Shown in pieces: positions 9,016-16,387 of a DNA stretch of 64,000 nt (position 1 is the first letter of the stretch; each line of letters begins with the position of its first letter). The DNA is from Ketobacter sp. GTDB lineage: Bacteria; Pseudomonadota; Gammaproteobacteria; Pseudomonadales; Ketobacteraceae. The DNA lies in assembly GCF_003671495.1 (NCBI RefSeq), contig NZ_RCHN01000046.1, positions 62,001 through 126,000 on the forward strand. The letters are read 5' to 3'. The position numbers and the translations under genes were made by a program. The notes under the pieces were generated by a model. That model was given only the letters and a program-made list of their open reading frames with translations. It made no database searches and was not told where the DNA came from.

Positions 9016-9046
9016 ACAAGGCCACCTTGCTTCAGGGTGGCCTTGT
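9016..9046. terminator. Terminator-like hairpin
   Basis: ACAAGGCCACC (9016-9026) pairs perfectly with GGTGGCCTTGT (9036-9046) around a 9-base loop, just downstream of the hydrolase and between convergent genes. There is no clear U-tract on either side, so intrinsic termination is plausible but not certain. Confidence 0.6.
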
Positions 9047-9093
9047 CGAAAGGGAGTTTGTCAAACAGGTGGGTTGTTAGAAGGGTAGCACCG

Positions 9094-9225
9094 TCAGTGG
9101 GCTTTGGATTTGCCCTGGCGCTTCATCTTCAGGTCGTGCTGCCAGTAATAAATGACATAGCCGCCCACCGCTATGGTGCCTGCCACGGTGAGCAGGGCCG
9201 CGATCACAACATCATCGATATACAT
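9094..9225 (-). CDS. Small single-pass membrane protein
   Basis: A 43-aa product from the ATG at 9225, with GAGGGA about 9 bases upstream. After MYIDD comes a hydrophobic stretch of about 20 residues (VVIAALLTVAGTIAVGGYVI), then a basic tail rich in Lys and ending GKSKAH. It looks like a small inner-membrane protein. A longer reading to 9294 is possible but lacks a ribosome binding site. Function unknown; the coding call rests on the start signal and the membrane segment. Confidence 0.5.
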   Translation of the reverse strand: MYIDDVVIAALLTVAGTIAVGGYVIYYWQHDLKMKRQGKSKAH

Positions 9226-9366
9226 ACAATAGTCCCTCATCGGTTTTATAGTTATTGGACTTAACAATCTAAACCAACGAGGCATGCAGTACACGCCTAT
9301 GTGACGATAAAGTCTTTAGGGTTGCCCGATTAGATCAGGCGGTTGTAACAGCGGCTGTATTGGCGC

Positions 9367-9672
9367 TTAAATATACGAATTTACTTTGTTTTTTGCGACA
9401 TACAAACGCTCAGCCACGGCCTTGGGCGTGCGGGCAATAAGTTCGTCCAGCTGACCGTCCAGCTCTTTGCGCAACTGCTCCAGGCGGCGTTTCTGCATTT
9501 TGTAGCGCAGCTCAAAGCGAGACACTTCCCCCAGCAGTCTTTCCTTTTCCGTCATGGCAATGGCGATCAGGTTATGCCGATTCACCTGGTCGGTGATGCC
9601 GTAGCGGCTCAGATAGTAGCCAGCGGTGTCCAGTTGCTTCAGGCCGAAGTTGGCAAGGGGTTCTAGATTCAT
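9367..9672 (-). CDS. Small helical protein of unknown function
   Basis: A 101-aa product starting MNLEPLANFGLKQLDTAG. The middle (KERLLGEVSRFELRYKMQKR and the following ERL/QLRKEL stretch) is charged and heptad-like, suggesting a coiled coil. There is no signal peptide, membrane segment or recognised domain. It stands alone, facing away from the YfiR-like gene. I do not recognise the family. Confidence 0.6.
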   Translation of the reverse strand: MNLEPLANFGLKQLDTAGYYLSRYGITDQVNRHNLIAIAMTEKERLLGEVSRFELRYKMQKRRLEQLRKELDGQLDELIARTPKAVAERLYVAKNKVNSYI

Positions 9673-9865
9673 GTTCGGATTGCCTCATTTACGCGGGAAT
9701 GGCAGGAATTGGGTGCTAACCTTAACCGTGAAAATTAGAACCCTCCACCTAACTGTTTGAACGGCTGCTCAAAAGTGTTGTGGCTGTAAAAAAAAGCAAA
9801 GCGATTCATGCGCTTGCACACTATACTCTGAATATCCGAACAAGGAATCGAATAAGGGATGGTAC

Positions 9866-10405
9866 TTGAAGGGGATTGTAAGCCCTGTTAAGGCAGGTCG
9901 AAGGCTGCTTTGGGGGGTCGTGCTAGGGATAGGGTTGATGAGCTCCATCCCGGGTTTTGCAGAGGAGGAGGCACGACTCAAGGCGGCATTCATCTACAAC
10001 TTCACCAAATATGTCACCTGGCCTCAATATATTGAACAGGCCGGGGGAGCCCTGCATGTGTGCGTGTTGGGGGCCGATGCCTATTTTGATGAGCTGAACC
10101 AGTTGGCCGGCCGCGATGTGCGCAGTTTCAAACTGGAGATCAAGCAGCTCAAACTCTCCGATCCCGTCGACAGCTGTCAGGTGGTCTATACCTCCGGCGC
10201 CAGTGTCCGCAAATTCCTGCCCCAGACCGGGACTCTACCGATTCTGACCATCAGCGATGAACCCGGCTTTGTGGATGCCGGAGGCATGATCGGACTGGTG
10301 ACGGAAGGCCGCCGGATTCGGTTTGACATCAACCTGGGCCGCGCCCGGGATGTGCAACTGCAGATCAGCTCCCGTCTGCTGCAGCTGGCGAGAAGGGTGG
10401 AGTAA
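9866..10405 (+). CDS. YfiR-like periplasmic protein (DUF4154)
   Basis: The 179-aa product has a signal peptide ending near PGFA and a DUF4154 domain: EEARLKAAFIYNFTKYVTWP is the family's opening signature, and two Cys (in HVCVLG and DSCQVV) could form a disulfide. In Pseudomonas, YfiR is a periplasmic repressor of the CHASE-HAMP-GGDEF cyclase YfiN. Here the partner 2 bases downstream is a histidine kinase instead. The start is TTG at 9866 with AAGGGA 7 bases ahead; no ATG fits the signal peptide. Confidence 0.85.
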   Translation: MKGIVSPVKAGRRLLWGVVLGIGLMSSIPGFAEEEARLKAAFIYNFTKYVTWPQYIEQAGGALHVCVLGADAYFDELNQLAGRDVRSFKLEIKQLKLSDPVDSCQVVYTSGASVRKFLPQTGTLPILTISDEPGFVDAGGMIGLVTEGRRIRFDINLGRARDVQLQISSRLLQLARRVE

Positions 10406-10407
10406 TC

Positions 10408-11841
10408 GTGTCGAGTATTCTGAGAGCCTTCTCCATCAAACAAAAACTGACCATGGTGATGCTGCTGACCATCTTTGCCGGTGTGGTGCTGATGGGTGTG
10501 TTCTTCATGGGATATGAGCGCATGCAGAGTCGGGAACAGCTGGTGCATGAGATCACGGTGATTACCAAGGTGTCCTATTCCCAGGTGGCGGCGGCGCTGG
10601 AATTTGAGGATCTGAATACCCTGCAGGAAAGTGCCAACAGCCTGGATTTTGATTACACCATCGATGTGGTGTGCATTTACGATGGCAACCTGAGCCTGCA
10701 GGCGCGTTCCTTCCCGGGCTCGGTCAGGGCGACCCCCTGCCCGGATAATCCCCATGCGGACGCCAGCGGTTTTGTCCAGGGCAAGTATCATCACATCGAA
10801 GATGTGTTTTCCGAGTCCGAGCGCATCGGTACCATCTTCATCAGCGCCAACATGGATTATGTGAACAGCCAGATCCAGCGCTATTTCTACATGATGCTGA
10901 CCGCGCTGGGCATCATTTCCGCAGTGTCCCTGCTGGTGGCCATGGTGCTGCAGAAGGCGGTGACCACGCCGATATCCGAGCTGGCGAAGACCGCCACCAG
11001 TATCGCCAACGACCGGGATTTCAGTCTGCGGGCTACCAAAACCAGCGATGATGAAATCGGCCAGATGGTGGATGCCTTCAATGAAATGCTGGAGGCGATC
11101 CAGCAGCGGGATCAGGAGCTGCGGTCCCATAAGGTTGAACTGGAATCCAAGGTGGAGGAGCGCACTGCCGAACTGAAGGCGGCCAATCAGGAGCTGGAGG
11201 CGTTCAGTTACTCTGTATCCCATGATCTGCGCTCTCCGCTGCGGGCCATCGACGGCTTCAGCCAGGCCTTGCTGGAAGACTACGCCGATCAGCTGGACAG
11301 CCCGGCCCTGGGCTACCTGGAGCGGGTGCGGATGGCAAGCCAGCGCATGGGCACGCTGATCGACAGCATGCTCTGGCTATCCCGTGTAACCCGCCAGGAA
11401 ATCGTGACCCGCACCGTGGACTTCAGCCTCATGTGCGAGGAGGTGGTGCAGGATATCCAGGACCGCGAACCGTCCCACCAGGTCAGGGTGACGGTACAGC
11501 CGGGCATGAGCATGCGTTGCGATTCGCGCCTGATGCGCATCGTGGTCACTAACCTGGTGGATAACGCCTTCAAATACACCCAGCATGTGCCGGCACCGGA
11601 GGTCAGTATCGGTTGCAAGGAGGGGATCTATTTCATCCGGGATAATGGGGCCGGGTTTGACATGCGCTATGCGGACAAATTGTTCGGTGTATTCCAGCGT
11701 CTGCACAGCAAGGATGAGTTCGAAGGCACCGGCGTGGGGTTGGCCACGGTGGCCCGCGTGATTCAGCGTCATGGGGGGGATATCTGGGCTGAAAGTGAAG
11801 TCAATCGGGGGGCAATCTTCTATTTTACAGTGTCCTCGTGA
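10408..11841 (+). CDS. Sensor histidine kinase with periplasmic CHASE-type and HAMP domains
   Basis: A 477-aa membrane kinase. TM1 is near residues 13-33 and TM2 near 165-187, enclosing a periplasmic domain of about 130 residues that resembles the CHASE8 sensor of YfiN-type proteins. HAMP follows, then HisKA (SYSVSHDLRSPLRAIDGF, His near 272) and HATPase (NLVDNAFKYT, DNGAGFDMRYADKLFGVF). The kinase core is of the bacteriophytochrome type, whose partners are often Rcp1-like receivers, as found at 11975. The GTG start is 2 bases after the YfiR-like stop with GGGTGGAG ahead, so the pair is co-translated. Sensing through the YfiR-like protein is inferred. Confidence 0.85.
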   Translation: MSSILRAFSIKQKLTMVMLLTIFAGVVLMGVFFMGYERMQSREQLVHEITVITKVSYSQVAAALEFEDLNTLQESANSLDFDYTIDVVCIYDGNLSLQARSFPGSVRATPCPDNPHADASGFVQGKYHHIEDVFSESERIGTIFISANMDYVNSQIQRYFYMMLTALGIISAVSLLVAMVLQKAVTTPISELAKTATSIANDRDFSLRATKTSDDEIGQMVDAFNEMLEAIQQRDQELRSHKVELESKVEERTAELKAANQELEAFSYSVSHDLRSPLRAIDGFSQALLEDYADQLDSPALGYLERVRMASQRMGTLIDSMLWLSRVTRQEIVTRTVDFSLMCEEVVQDIQDREPSHQVRVTVQPGMSMRCDSRLMRIVVTNLVDNAFKYTQHVPAPEVSIGCKEGIYFIRDNGAGFDMRYADKLFGVFQRLHSKDEFEGTGVGLATVARVIQRHGGDIWAESEVNRGAIFYFTVSS

Positions 11842-11898
11842 CCGTTGCCGCAGACGGCTGATCCAATCTCGGATAGCCTCGGGATAAAAGTAAAAACA

Positions 11899-11927
11899 TT
11901 GACTTAAATACCCACAGTCTTTATGTT
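11899..11927 (+). promoter_or_regulatory. Sigma70-like promoter for the Rcp1-like regulator
   Basis: TTGACT (11899-11904) and TATGTT (11922-11927) are separated by 17 bases, between the kinase stop and the receiver at 11975. It suggests that the two response regulators can be transcribed apart from the kinase. Confidence 0.55.
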
Positions 11928-11974
11928 GAAGTGGTCTGTCAGCCTTCTGATAGGATCTTTCGGAATAGACCAAG

Positions 11975-12415
11975 ATGAGTGATATGACTATATTGCTAGT
12001 AGAAGACAACCCTGATGATGAGTTGTTGGCGTTGCGTGCGCTTAAAAAGAGCAATGTGCCCAATACGGTGGTTGTCACCCGTGATGGTCAGGAAGCACTG
12101 GATTACATCTTTGGTGAAGGCAAGTTCCAGGGGCGTGACGTCCGGGTCTTGCCGAAGGTGGTATTTCTGGATCTGAAACTGCCCAAACTCGATGGTCTGG
12201 AAGTGTTGCGTAAAATCAGGGAAGACAAACGCACCAAAGGCTTGCCGGTGGTTCTGCTGACGTCCTCCGATGAAGTGCAGGATATGCAGGCCGGCTACGA
12301 TATTGGTGTGAACAGTTACATTAACAAACCAGTGGATTTCGACGAATTTGTGTCGCAGGTTAAGTTATTAGGCCAGTACTGGTTGGGTGTAAACTGCGTT
12401 CCCGCTCTATACTAA
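11975..12415 (+). CDS. Rcp1-like single-domain response regulator
   Basis: A 146-aa stand-alone receiver. The acidic pair is in LVEDNPDD, the phosphoacceptor Asp in VVFLDLKLPKLDG, the switch Thr/Ser in LLTSSDE and the conserved Lys in YINKPVDF, so it should be phosphorylatable. The N[PV]DD form and overall length match Rcp1-type regulators that pair with phytochrome-like kinases. With no output domain it probably acts as a phosphate shuttle or protein-protein switch between the kinase at 10408 and the receiver-GGDEF-EAL protein at 12444. Confidence 0.88.
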   Translation: MSDMTILLVEDNPDDELLALRALKKSNVPNTVVVTRDGQEALDYIFGEGKFQGRDVRVLPKVVFLDLKLPKLDGLEVLRKIREDKRTKGLPVVLLTSSDEVQDMQAGYDIGVNSYINKPVDFDEFVSQVKLLGQYWLGVNCVPALY

Positions 12416-12443
12416 TAAGAAAATATCATCCAGGGGGATGGGC

Positions 12444-14126
12444 TTGGAACGCTTCCTCAAAGTTTTAATCGTAGATGATTCCGAAGACGATGCGCTGCTG
12501 CTGGTGCGTGAGTTACGCAAAGGTGGCCTGCGGTGTGAGTTTGAACGGGTCGAAAGCGCCGTTGGATTAAAATCCTCGCTCAATCGTCAGTTATGGGATC
12601 TGGTGGTCACCGACCACAACATGCCTGCCTTCGGTTCCTCCGAGGCGTTGAAAATCACCAAAGCCATGCAGCCGGAAACACCGGTGATTGTGGTGTCCGG
12701 TGCCATCAGTGATGACGTGGCGGTGGATTCCATGAAGTCGGGGGCGCAGGATTACATCATGAAAGATAATCTGGCGCGCCTGGTCCCTGTGGTGGAGCGT
12801 GAATTGCGGGAATCGGAGCAGCGCTCTGCCCATCGGGCCGTGGAGCGCAAGGCCGCTTATCTGGCCAATCACGATGTATTGACTGACCTGATCAACCGGG
12901 AACAATTCAAGGTGCACCTGGGCCATGCCCTGGAAAGCGCCTTCGAGCAGGGGGTGGAACACGCCCTCATCTATGTGGACCTGGACCAGTTCAAGATCAT
13001 CAACGACACCTGCGGCCATGTGGCCGGTGATGAATTGCTGAAACAGATCGGCAATGTGGTTAAGGTGATTCTGGGGGAGAAAGACTACATCTCCCGCATG
13101 GGCGGTGATGAATTCGGGATCCTGTTGCTGGATTGCACCCTGAATGAAGCCACGGCCATGGCCGGTCGCATTCACGAAGCCATCAAGCAACACCGTTTCC
13201 TTTGGGATGGCCAGGAGTTCCGGGTGTCCTCCTGTATTGGTCTGGTGCAGATCAACCGTGCCAGCTCTACCATTGAGGAGCTGCTGGCCAGTGCGGACAT
13301 GGCCTGTTATGCGGCGAAGGATAAAGGCCGCAGTTATATCCAGATCTATGACCTGAATGACCAGGACCTGACTCAGCGCCGGGATCAGATGCATTGGGCC
13401 TCCCGTATTCGTCAGGCACTGGATCGGGATGAGTTTGTGCTCTATAAACAGGCGATCGTGGGGCTGTCCGAATCCGCCAGCCACTGTGAGTTTCTGGTGC
13501 GGATGAAAGATGGCGAGCGCATCGTCCCCCCCGGGCTTTTTATTCCGGCGGCGGAACGTTTCAACCTGATGACCCTGATCGATCGCTGGGTGGTGAATCA
13601 TGCCTTTGCCTATGTGAAGCGCTGCGTCAGCAAAGGCACCTCCCTGCCGGGTGGCCTGTATTTTATTAACCTTTCCGGCTCGTCGCTGAATGATGAAACC
13701 TTCTTTGACTTTGTGCGGGAGCGCAAGGATTTCTACGGCATTCCGCCCCACAGCATTTGCTTTGAGATCACCGAGACCACGGCGATTTCCAATATTGAGA
13801 CGGTATCAGTGTTCATCGCCGAAATTCGTGATCTGGGGTTCCTGTTTGCGCTGGACGATTTCGGTGTGGGCATGAGTTCGTTTGCCTACCTGAAGGCGAT
13901 CCCCATTGACGTGCTCAAAATTGACGGAGGGTTTGTTCGTAATATCGTAAACGATGCCATGGACCTGGCCATCGTCAGTGCCTGCAACTCCATTGCCCAC
14001 TCCGCCGGTTTGAAAACCGTGGCCGAGTTTGTGGAGGACCAGGCGATCGTGGAATGCTTACGGAAGCTGGGTGTGGATTATGCGCAGGGATACGGAATAG
14101 AGAAGCCCAGACCGTTGGATGATTGA
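12444..14126 (+). CDS. Receiver-GGDEF-EAL c-di-GMP turnover protein
   Basis: About 560 aa in three parts: receiver (LIVDDSEDD; Asp in LVVTDHNMP; Lys in YIMKDN), GGDEF near residue 220 (MGGDEFGILL), and EAL with the usual catalytic residues (EFL in place of EAL, INLS, FEITET, DDFG, LKID, YAQGY). Both enzyme domains look intact. The RxxD inhibitory site before GGDEF is absent (GEKD). The TTG at 12444 has AGGGGG 7 bases upstream; the ATG at 12438 sits directly against that site, so TTG is preferred. It is 22-28 bases behind the Rcp1-like gene and probably shares its phosphate supply. Confidence 0.88.
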   Translation: MERFLKVLIVDDSEDDALLLVRELRKGGLRCEFERVESAVGLKSSLNRQLWDLVVTDHNMPAFGSSEALKITKAMQPETPVIVVSGAISDDVAVDSMKSGAQDYIMKDNLARLVPVVERELRESEQRSAHRAVERKAAYLANHDVLTDLINREQFKVHLGHALESAFEQGVEHALIYVDLDQFKIINDTCGHVAGDELLKQIGNVVKVILGEKDYISRMGGDEFGILLLDCTLNEATAMAGRIHEAIKQHRFLWDGQEFRVSSCIGLVQINRASSTIEELLASADMACYAAKDKGRSYIQIYDLNDQDLTQRRDQMHWASRIRQALDRDEFVLYKQAIVGLSESASHCEFLVRMKDGERIVPPGLFIPAAERFNLMTLIDRWVVNHAFAYVKRCVSKGTSLPGGLYFINLSGSSLNDETFFDFVRERKDFYGIPPHSICFEITETTAISNIETVSVFIAEIRDLGFLFALDDFGVGMSSFAYLKAIPIDVLKIDGGFVRNIVNDAMDLAIVSACNSIAHSAGLKTVAEFVEDQAIVECLRKLGVDYAQGYGIEKPRPLDD

Positions 14127-14179
14127 TATGTGCTTGCGTTCCACGGCAGTGAACCCGGTGGCTGGGTTGCAATAAGTCT

Positions 14180-15349
14180 GTGCGCATACCGAGGGTTACC
14201 CTGTTGGGGATAGTGGCTTTGGCCTGCGCCGGCGTGGCCCGGGCCGCTGAAGAATCCCGCCCCGGGTTGTTGCTCCCCGACCCCACACTGCCTGCCATCG
14301 CCCTCGCGCCTTCCCCTTCCCCGCCCCCGGGATTGCCCCGTCTGGACGCAGAACCGCCTCAGCATGTGCCAGCCAGGCTGCCGGACCTGCAGAGCAGCCG
14401 AACCCCGGCCGAAGGCGCGGACCCGTTTCTCAGTTACCCGCGGTTGGAGGATATTTATGTGCCTCGGGCTCGCCCCGGCTACGTGGATCAGGGGGTGACC
14501 TACCTGTTGGATTCCCGCCGCACGATTTCCTCTGCTGTCTCCCTGATGGGGGAGCGGATGGATGCGTATTTTGCCGGTGACCACTCCTGGGATACGGAAA
14601 ACGATACCTATCTGCGCTTGCGCCTGTCGCAGAAATGGATTGAAGGTGGTCACCTGGAGCCGGAGTTGGACTACAAATTCCGGTTGGATCTGCCCGGCAC
14701 CAAACAACGCTACCGGCTGGTACTGGCTTATCAGGAGGATAACGAGCAAACGCTGGAAGAGCGGGAGCGTTCCAGTGAAACCGCACGCCCACCGGAGGAG
14801 CGGTCGCTGTTTGCCGGCCTGTTGCGTACCTTAGGCGATGAAAGTGGCAACTGGGAAACCAAACTCAGCGCCGGGGTGAAGGTCAAGCTGCCCCCGGACC
14901 CGTTTGTGCGAAGTTCGGGTAAGCGGTTGTTTTCCATCGGAGATTTCTGGGAGTTCAGGTTCCAGAGCATTCTCGAATGGTTTAACTCAAGTGGGGTGCA
15001 TGCGGGCACGGATTTCATTTTTGAGCGCATCGTGGCGCAACAGTTCCTGTTTCGCGCGGGCACCTATCTGGATTGGCGGGATGAAAAGGACACCCTGGAA
15101 TTCGGGCAAAAATTCAGCTTGTTCCAGGATCTGGGGCCCCGCGACGCCATCGGCTACCACCTGGGTATTTTCGGCAACAGCTACAGCCACTCCCAAATTG
15201 ATACTTATTACATCAGCGCCGATTACCGCCGGGACCTCTATAAAGACTGGTTATATATGAACGTGGTGCCGGAGCTGGCGTTTCCCCGCGAGGAGGATTT
15301 CACCGGCGTCGCCTCCCTCACCGTATCCTTCGAAATCTTCTTTCGCTAA
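14180..15349 (+). CDS. Predicted outer-membrane beta-barrel-like protein, unknown
   Basis: A 389-aa exported protein with a signal peptide (GTG start; cleavage near GVARA) and a proline-rich stretch at about residues 30-65. The remainder has alternating aromatic/polar strands (TYLRLRLSQKW, LEPELDYKFRLDL, YYISADYRRDLY) and a terminal Phe-containing strand (SLTVSFEIFFR), typical of outer-membrane barrels. I recognise no family. It follows the receiver-GGDEF-EAL gene by 53 bases and precedes the solute-binding lipoprotein, which suggests a surface role linked to this signalling block. Confidence 0.65.
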   Translation: MRIPRVTLLGIVALACAGVARAAEESRPGLLLPDPTLPAIALAPSPSPPPGLPRLDAEPPQHVPARLPDLQSSRTPAEGADPFLSYPRLEDIYVPRARPGYVDQGVTYLLDSRRTISSAVSLMGERMDAYFAGDHSWDTENDTYLRLRLSQKWIEGGHLEPELDYKFRLDLPGTKQRYRLVLAYQEDNEQTLEERERSSETARPPEERSLFAGLLRTLGDESGNWETKLSAGVKVKLPPDPFVRSSGKRLFSIGDFWEFRFQSILEWFNSSGVHAGTDFIFERIVAQQFLFRAGTYLDWRDEKDTLEFGQKFSLFQDLGPRDAIGYHLGIFGNSYSHSQIDTYYISADYRRDLYKDWLYMNVVPELAFPREEDFTGVASLTVSFEIFFR

Positions 15350-15442
15350 ACCAACGACGTTAGTCTGCCAACTATCCTGCAGGGTAAAAGCTTCATTGCT
15401 ATAGTGAAATAACGAAAAACGCGCGGGAAATACCCTGAATCC

Positions 15443-16387
15443 ATGAAGTTGCTGAAACTGATCGTCACCTCGCTGTTGCTGGTGCTGGCCCCAGGCTGCA
15501 CCCTGGACGACGGACGCCCGCTGAAAGTGGCTACCAACCTGTGGCCAGGCTATGAGCCACTCTATCTGGCCCAGTATCTGGGGGCATTCGATGGGGAAGT
15601 GGAGGTGATTCAACTGTCTTCTGCGACAGAAGTGATGCGGGCTCTGGCCCACGGCAATCTGGACGCCGCGGCTCTGACCCTGGATGAGGCCATCAGTCTG
15701 ATGGCAAAAGGCATGGACCTGGAGCCTATCCTGGTGCTGGACTACTCCCGTGGCGGGGACGCCATCGTGACCCTGGCGTCCGACGTGACCTCCCTCTCCG
15801 GTATGTCAGTGGGGGTGGAAAATACCGCGTTGGGGGCCATCGTGTTGACCGAGGCCCTGCACCAGCAGGGGATCGATTTCAGTGCCATTGAGGTGGTGAA
15901 CGTCAGTGCGGACGAGCATGAGAGAGTGCTGCGGGAACGGCACGTGGATGCGGTGGTCACCTTTGAGCCCCGGTTGACCCGACTTCTGGCGCTGGGGGGC
16001 AAGGTACTGTTTGATACCCGGCAGGCCCCGGAGCTGGTGGTGGACGTGCTGGTGGCCCGTCGCCCTGTGGTGGAACGCCGTGAGCGCCAGTTCAAAAAGC
16101 TGGTGACCGGCTATCTGGAGGCCCGCCGCTATATGGACAGTCACCACAGTGAATCGGAGGCATTTTTCAGCAAACGCCTGCGCCTGGACAAGGCCCAGCT
16201 GCGGCATGCATTTCGCGGCTTGTATCTGCCCACCCTGGAGGATAACCGCGCCTGGTTTTCCGGCCAACCCAGCCCCTATCAGAAGACCTTCGGCCGGGTG
16301 TTGGAGGTGATGCACCTCCACGATCTGGTGGAAGGGGAGCCGGAAGCGCAGAATCCGCCGGCCTGGCTGCTGGAGGTTTCAGGTTGA
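15443..16387 (+). CDS. Orphan solute-binding lipoprotein (NMT1/TauA-like)
   Basis: A 314-aa lipoprotein (lipobox LAPGC, Cys19) with the fold signature of periplasmic binding proteins for nitrate, taurine or thiamine precursors: LKVATNLWPGYEPLYLAQYL, then GNLDAAALTLDEAI and GMSVGVENTALGAI. No ABC permease or ATPase is nearby. Its TGA stop overlaps the TTG start of the membrane GGDEF-EAL protein, so it is more likely a ligand-binding sensor subunit than a transporter component. The ligand is unknown. Confidence 0.82.
   Translation: MKLLKLIVTSLLLVLAPGCTLDDGRPLKVATNLWPGYEPLYLAQYLGAFDGEVEVIQLSSATEVMRALAHGNLDAAALTLDEAISLMAKGMDLEPILVLDYSRGGDAIVTLASDVTSLSGMSVGVENTALGAIVLTEALHQQGIDFSAIEVVNVSADEHERVLRERHVDAVVTFEPRLTRLLALGGKVLFDTRQAPELVVDVLVARRPVVERRERQFKKLVTGYLEARRYMDSHHSESEAFFSKRLRLDKAQLRHAFRGLYLPTLEDNRAWFSGQPSPYQKTFGRVLEVMHLHDLVEGEPEAQNPPAWLLEVSG

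Noticed and set aside
11842..11874. Terminator after the histidine kinase
   Set aside because: Only a four-base CCGT/ACGG stem with no U-tract.
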